Assembly: GCA_017942005.1 (NCBI GenBank)
Contig: JAGAVJ010000021.1
Span: 116,766-180,765, forward strand
Direction of reading: 5' to 3'
DNA length: 64,000 nucleotides
Source of the DNA: Clostridia bacterium
GTDB taxonomy: Bacteria; Bacillota; Clostridia; Oscillospirales; CAG-272
How positions within the stretch are numbered: the first letter of the stretch is position 1; each line of letters begins with the position of its first letter. The translations under genes and the position numbers were made by a program. The notes below the pieces were generated by a model. The model did no database searches and was not told the origin of the DNA. It saw nothing but the letters and a program-made list of their open reading frames with translations. Shown piece by piece: positions 63,075-64,000 of the stretch.

Positions 63075-63103
63075 ATTATAGCACAGGAAAAACGGTTTGT
63101 CAA
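63075..63103 (-). promoter_or_regulatory. SigA promoter of the solute-binding protein gene
   Basis: Minus strand: TTGACA (63103-63098), 17-bp spacer, TATAAT (63080-63075). Confidence 0.9.
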
Positions 63104-63140
63104 GGCGGAAAATTTTTTATATAAATTTTTCAAATTCCTA

Positions 63141-63169
63141 TTGACATTTTGCAAATTTGATGCTATAAT
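63141..63169 (+). promoter_or_regulatory. SigA promoter of the tracrRNA
   Basis: TTGACA (63141-63146), 17-bp spacer, TATAAT (63164-63169); transcription should start near 63176. Confidence 0.9.
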
Positions 63170-63176
63170 ATAATTG

Positions 63177-63285
63177 TTCTTATTTCATACCAAGAACGAT
63201 CAGGTTGCTATGATAAGGTTACTGCTTTATTGTAGTACACCGCAAAGCTCTGACGATCGATTTTTATCGATCGTTATCTTTTATT
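63177..63285 (+). ncRNA. tracrRNA of a type II-C CRISPR-Cas9 system
   Basis: From a perfect promoter the RNA begins with an anti-repeat: TTATTTCATACCAAGAAC (63179-63196) is the exact complement of the 3' half of the CRISPR repeat, and GATCAGG..GCTAT pairs with the 5' half with a bulge. Then a short stem TACTGC/GTAGTA, the segment CACCGCAAAGCTCTG, and a 9-bp terminator ACGATCGAT/ATCGATCGT followed by TATCTTTTATT. The order AATAAGG-like turn, short stem, CCGCAA.GCTCTG, terminator closely follows the Neisseria Cas9 tracrRNA as I recall it. It lies directly before the array, same strand. Cas9 must be encoded outside the window. Confidence 0.92.
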
Positions 63286-63303
63286 ATCATATGCTATTTG
63301 GGA

Positions 63304-63999
63304 ATTATAGCTCCCTGATAGTTCTTGGTATGAAATAACCCAGTTCCAGTCGTTTTTAAATAGCTTGATGTTATAGCTCCCTGATAGTTCTTGGTATGAA
63401 ATAACTAATAAACCATTTCTTTTAATAACTCTATTGTTATAGCTCCCTGATAGTTCTTGGTATGAAATAACTAGCGGCGTCTTTGGGGATATCCATTTGT
63501 CGTTATAGCTCCCTGATAGTTCTTGGTATGAAATAACAAGAACCAATTTCCAATCGGAATGAGGATTGTTATAGCTCCCTGATAGTTCTTGGTATGAAAT
63601 AACGCGTTGTAAGAAGGGATTTCAATTGTAACGGTTATAGCTCCCTGATAGTTCTTGGTATGAAATAACTGGTTTGCCGATAATAGCGCAAGTCATTCCG
63701 TTATAGCTCCCTGATAGTTCTTGGTATGAAATAACTTATCGCTTGCCGAACATCTTCCTGCGTCAGTTATAGCTCCCTGATAGTTCTTGGTATGAAATAA
63801 CAGATGTGCGCGAAGATTAACGAGATTAGCCGTTATAGCTCCCTGATAGTTCTTGGTATGAAATAACATCCCGCACCGGTGAGATTGCAGACGCATGGTT
63901 ATAGCTCCCTGATAGTTCTTGGTATGAAATAACTCAGAAATCGTCTGTACAATGTTTTCAACAGTTATAGCTCCCTGATAGTTCTTGGTATGAAATAAC
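63304..63999 (+). CRISPR. type II-C CRISPR array, 11 repeats in view, continuing beyond the window
   Basis: A 36-nt repeat, starting GTTATAGCTCCCTGATAG and ending TTCTTGGTATGAAATAAC, occurs at 63304 and then every 66 bases up to 63964, with ten spacers of exactly 30 nt. Repeats 2-11 are identical; the first starts with A instead of G. The spacers are all different. Because the tracrRNA anti-repeat is on the plus strand, crRNAs are read on the plus strand as spacer followed by repeat. The repeat resembles those of II-C systems (GTTGTAGCTCCCT in Neisseria). The array is cut by the window edge; no cas gene is seen on its left. Confidence 0.97.
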
Positions 64000-64000
64000 A

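Noticed and set aside
63274..63546. Minus-strand open frame with a repeated VISYQELSGSYN motif (another at 63693-63896)
   Set aside because: The repeats are the translated CRISPR repeat; the 66-base period keeps the frame open by chance.

Overview
The window reads as chromosomal DNA of an anaerobic Gram-positive bacterium of the Bacillota, class Clostridia, probably a gut or rumen Oscillospirales-like organism. This is an inference from gene content: type III glutamine synthetase, reverse-type rubrerythrin, HrcA/CIRCE-controlled groESL, SpoIID, Rrf2, DUF1540 and tig-clpP-clpX. Near-consensus SigA promoters (TTGACA, 17 bp, TATAAT) and AGGAG-type ribosome sites occur throughout. No species can be named from this.

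Layout. 1-10.4 kb, mostly minus strand: a truncated DUF2079 membrane protein, a two-component system, a Fur-family regulator, two DUF4330 proteins, an O-antigen-ligase-like protein, MurJ, TrmD and RimM. 10.6-16 kb: a secreted CBM9-like protein, rpsU, a MATE transporter and glnN. 16-19.7 kb: an isolated phage-tail-like gene pair, tRNA-Gln(CUG) with a degraded tRNA remnant beside it, and a DUF4160/DUF2442 pair whose first gene carries a stop codon. 19.9-30.2 kb: a redox and stress region (flavin reductase, HxlR, LysR, flavodoxin lipoprotein, monooxygenase, DUF2935, a 1234-residue multicopper protein, Rrf2, rubrerythrin). 30.4-41.7 kb, plus strand: apgM-type mutase, lepB-rbgA-rnhB-yraN, an M19 dipeptidase, thrC, a phosphoesterase, tig-clpP-clpX. 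41.9-57.6 kb: a Cys-rich protein, a ClpC-like ATPase, alpha-galactosidase, SpoIID, a GT4-CsaB fusion, an unassigned barrel-like protein, xpt, a GH123-like protein and a methyltransferase. 57.8-63 kb: groEL-groES, an AGCS symporter and a solute-binding lipoprotein.

The right edge holds the clearest special system: a promoter-driven tracrRNA (63177-63285) next to a CRISPR array (63304 to beyond the window) with features of type II-C. No cas gene lies inside the window, so cas9 is expected to the right of base 64000.

The less expected signals are RNA-level. Three genes share a leader in which a hairpin sits between the Shine-Dalgarno and the start codon. Eight copies of a roughly 60-100 bp intergenic hairpin element keep their flanks while the stem sequences vary. 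Rubrerythrin and threonine synthase share a folded leader. Envelope genes, protein quality control and sugar handling make up most of the rest; many genes look singly transcribed, with their own promoter and terminator.
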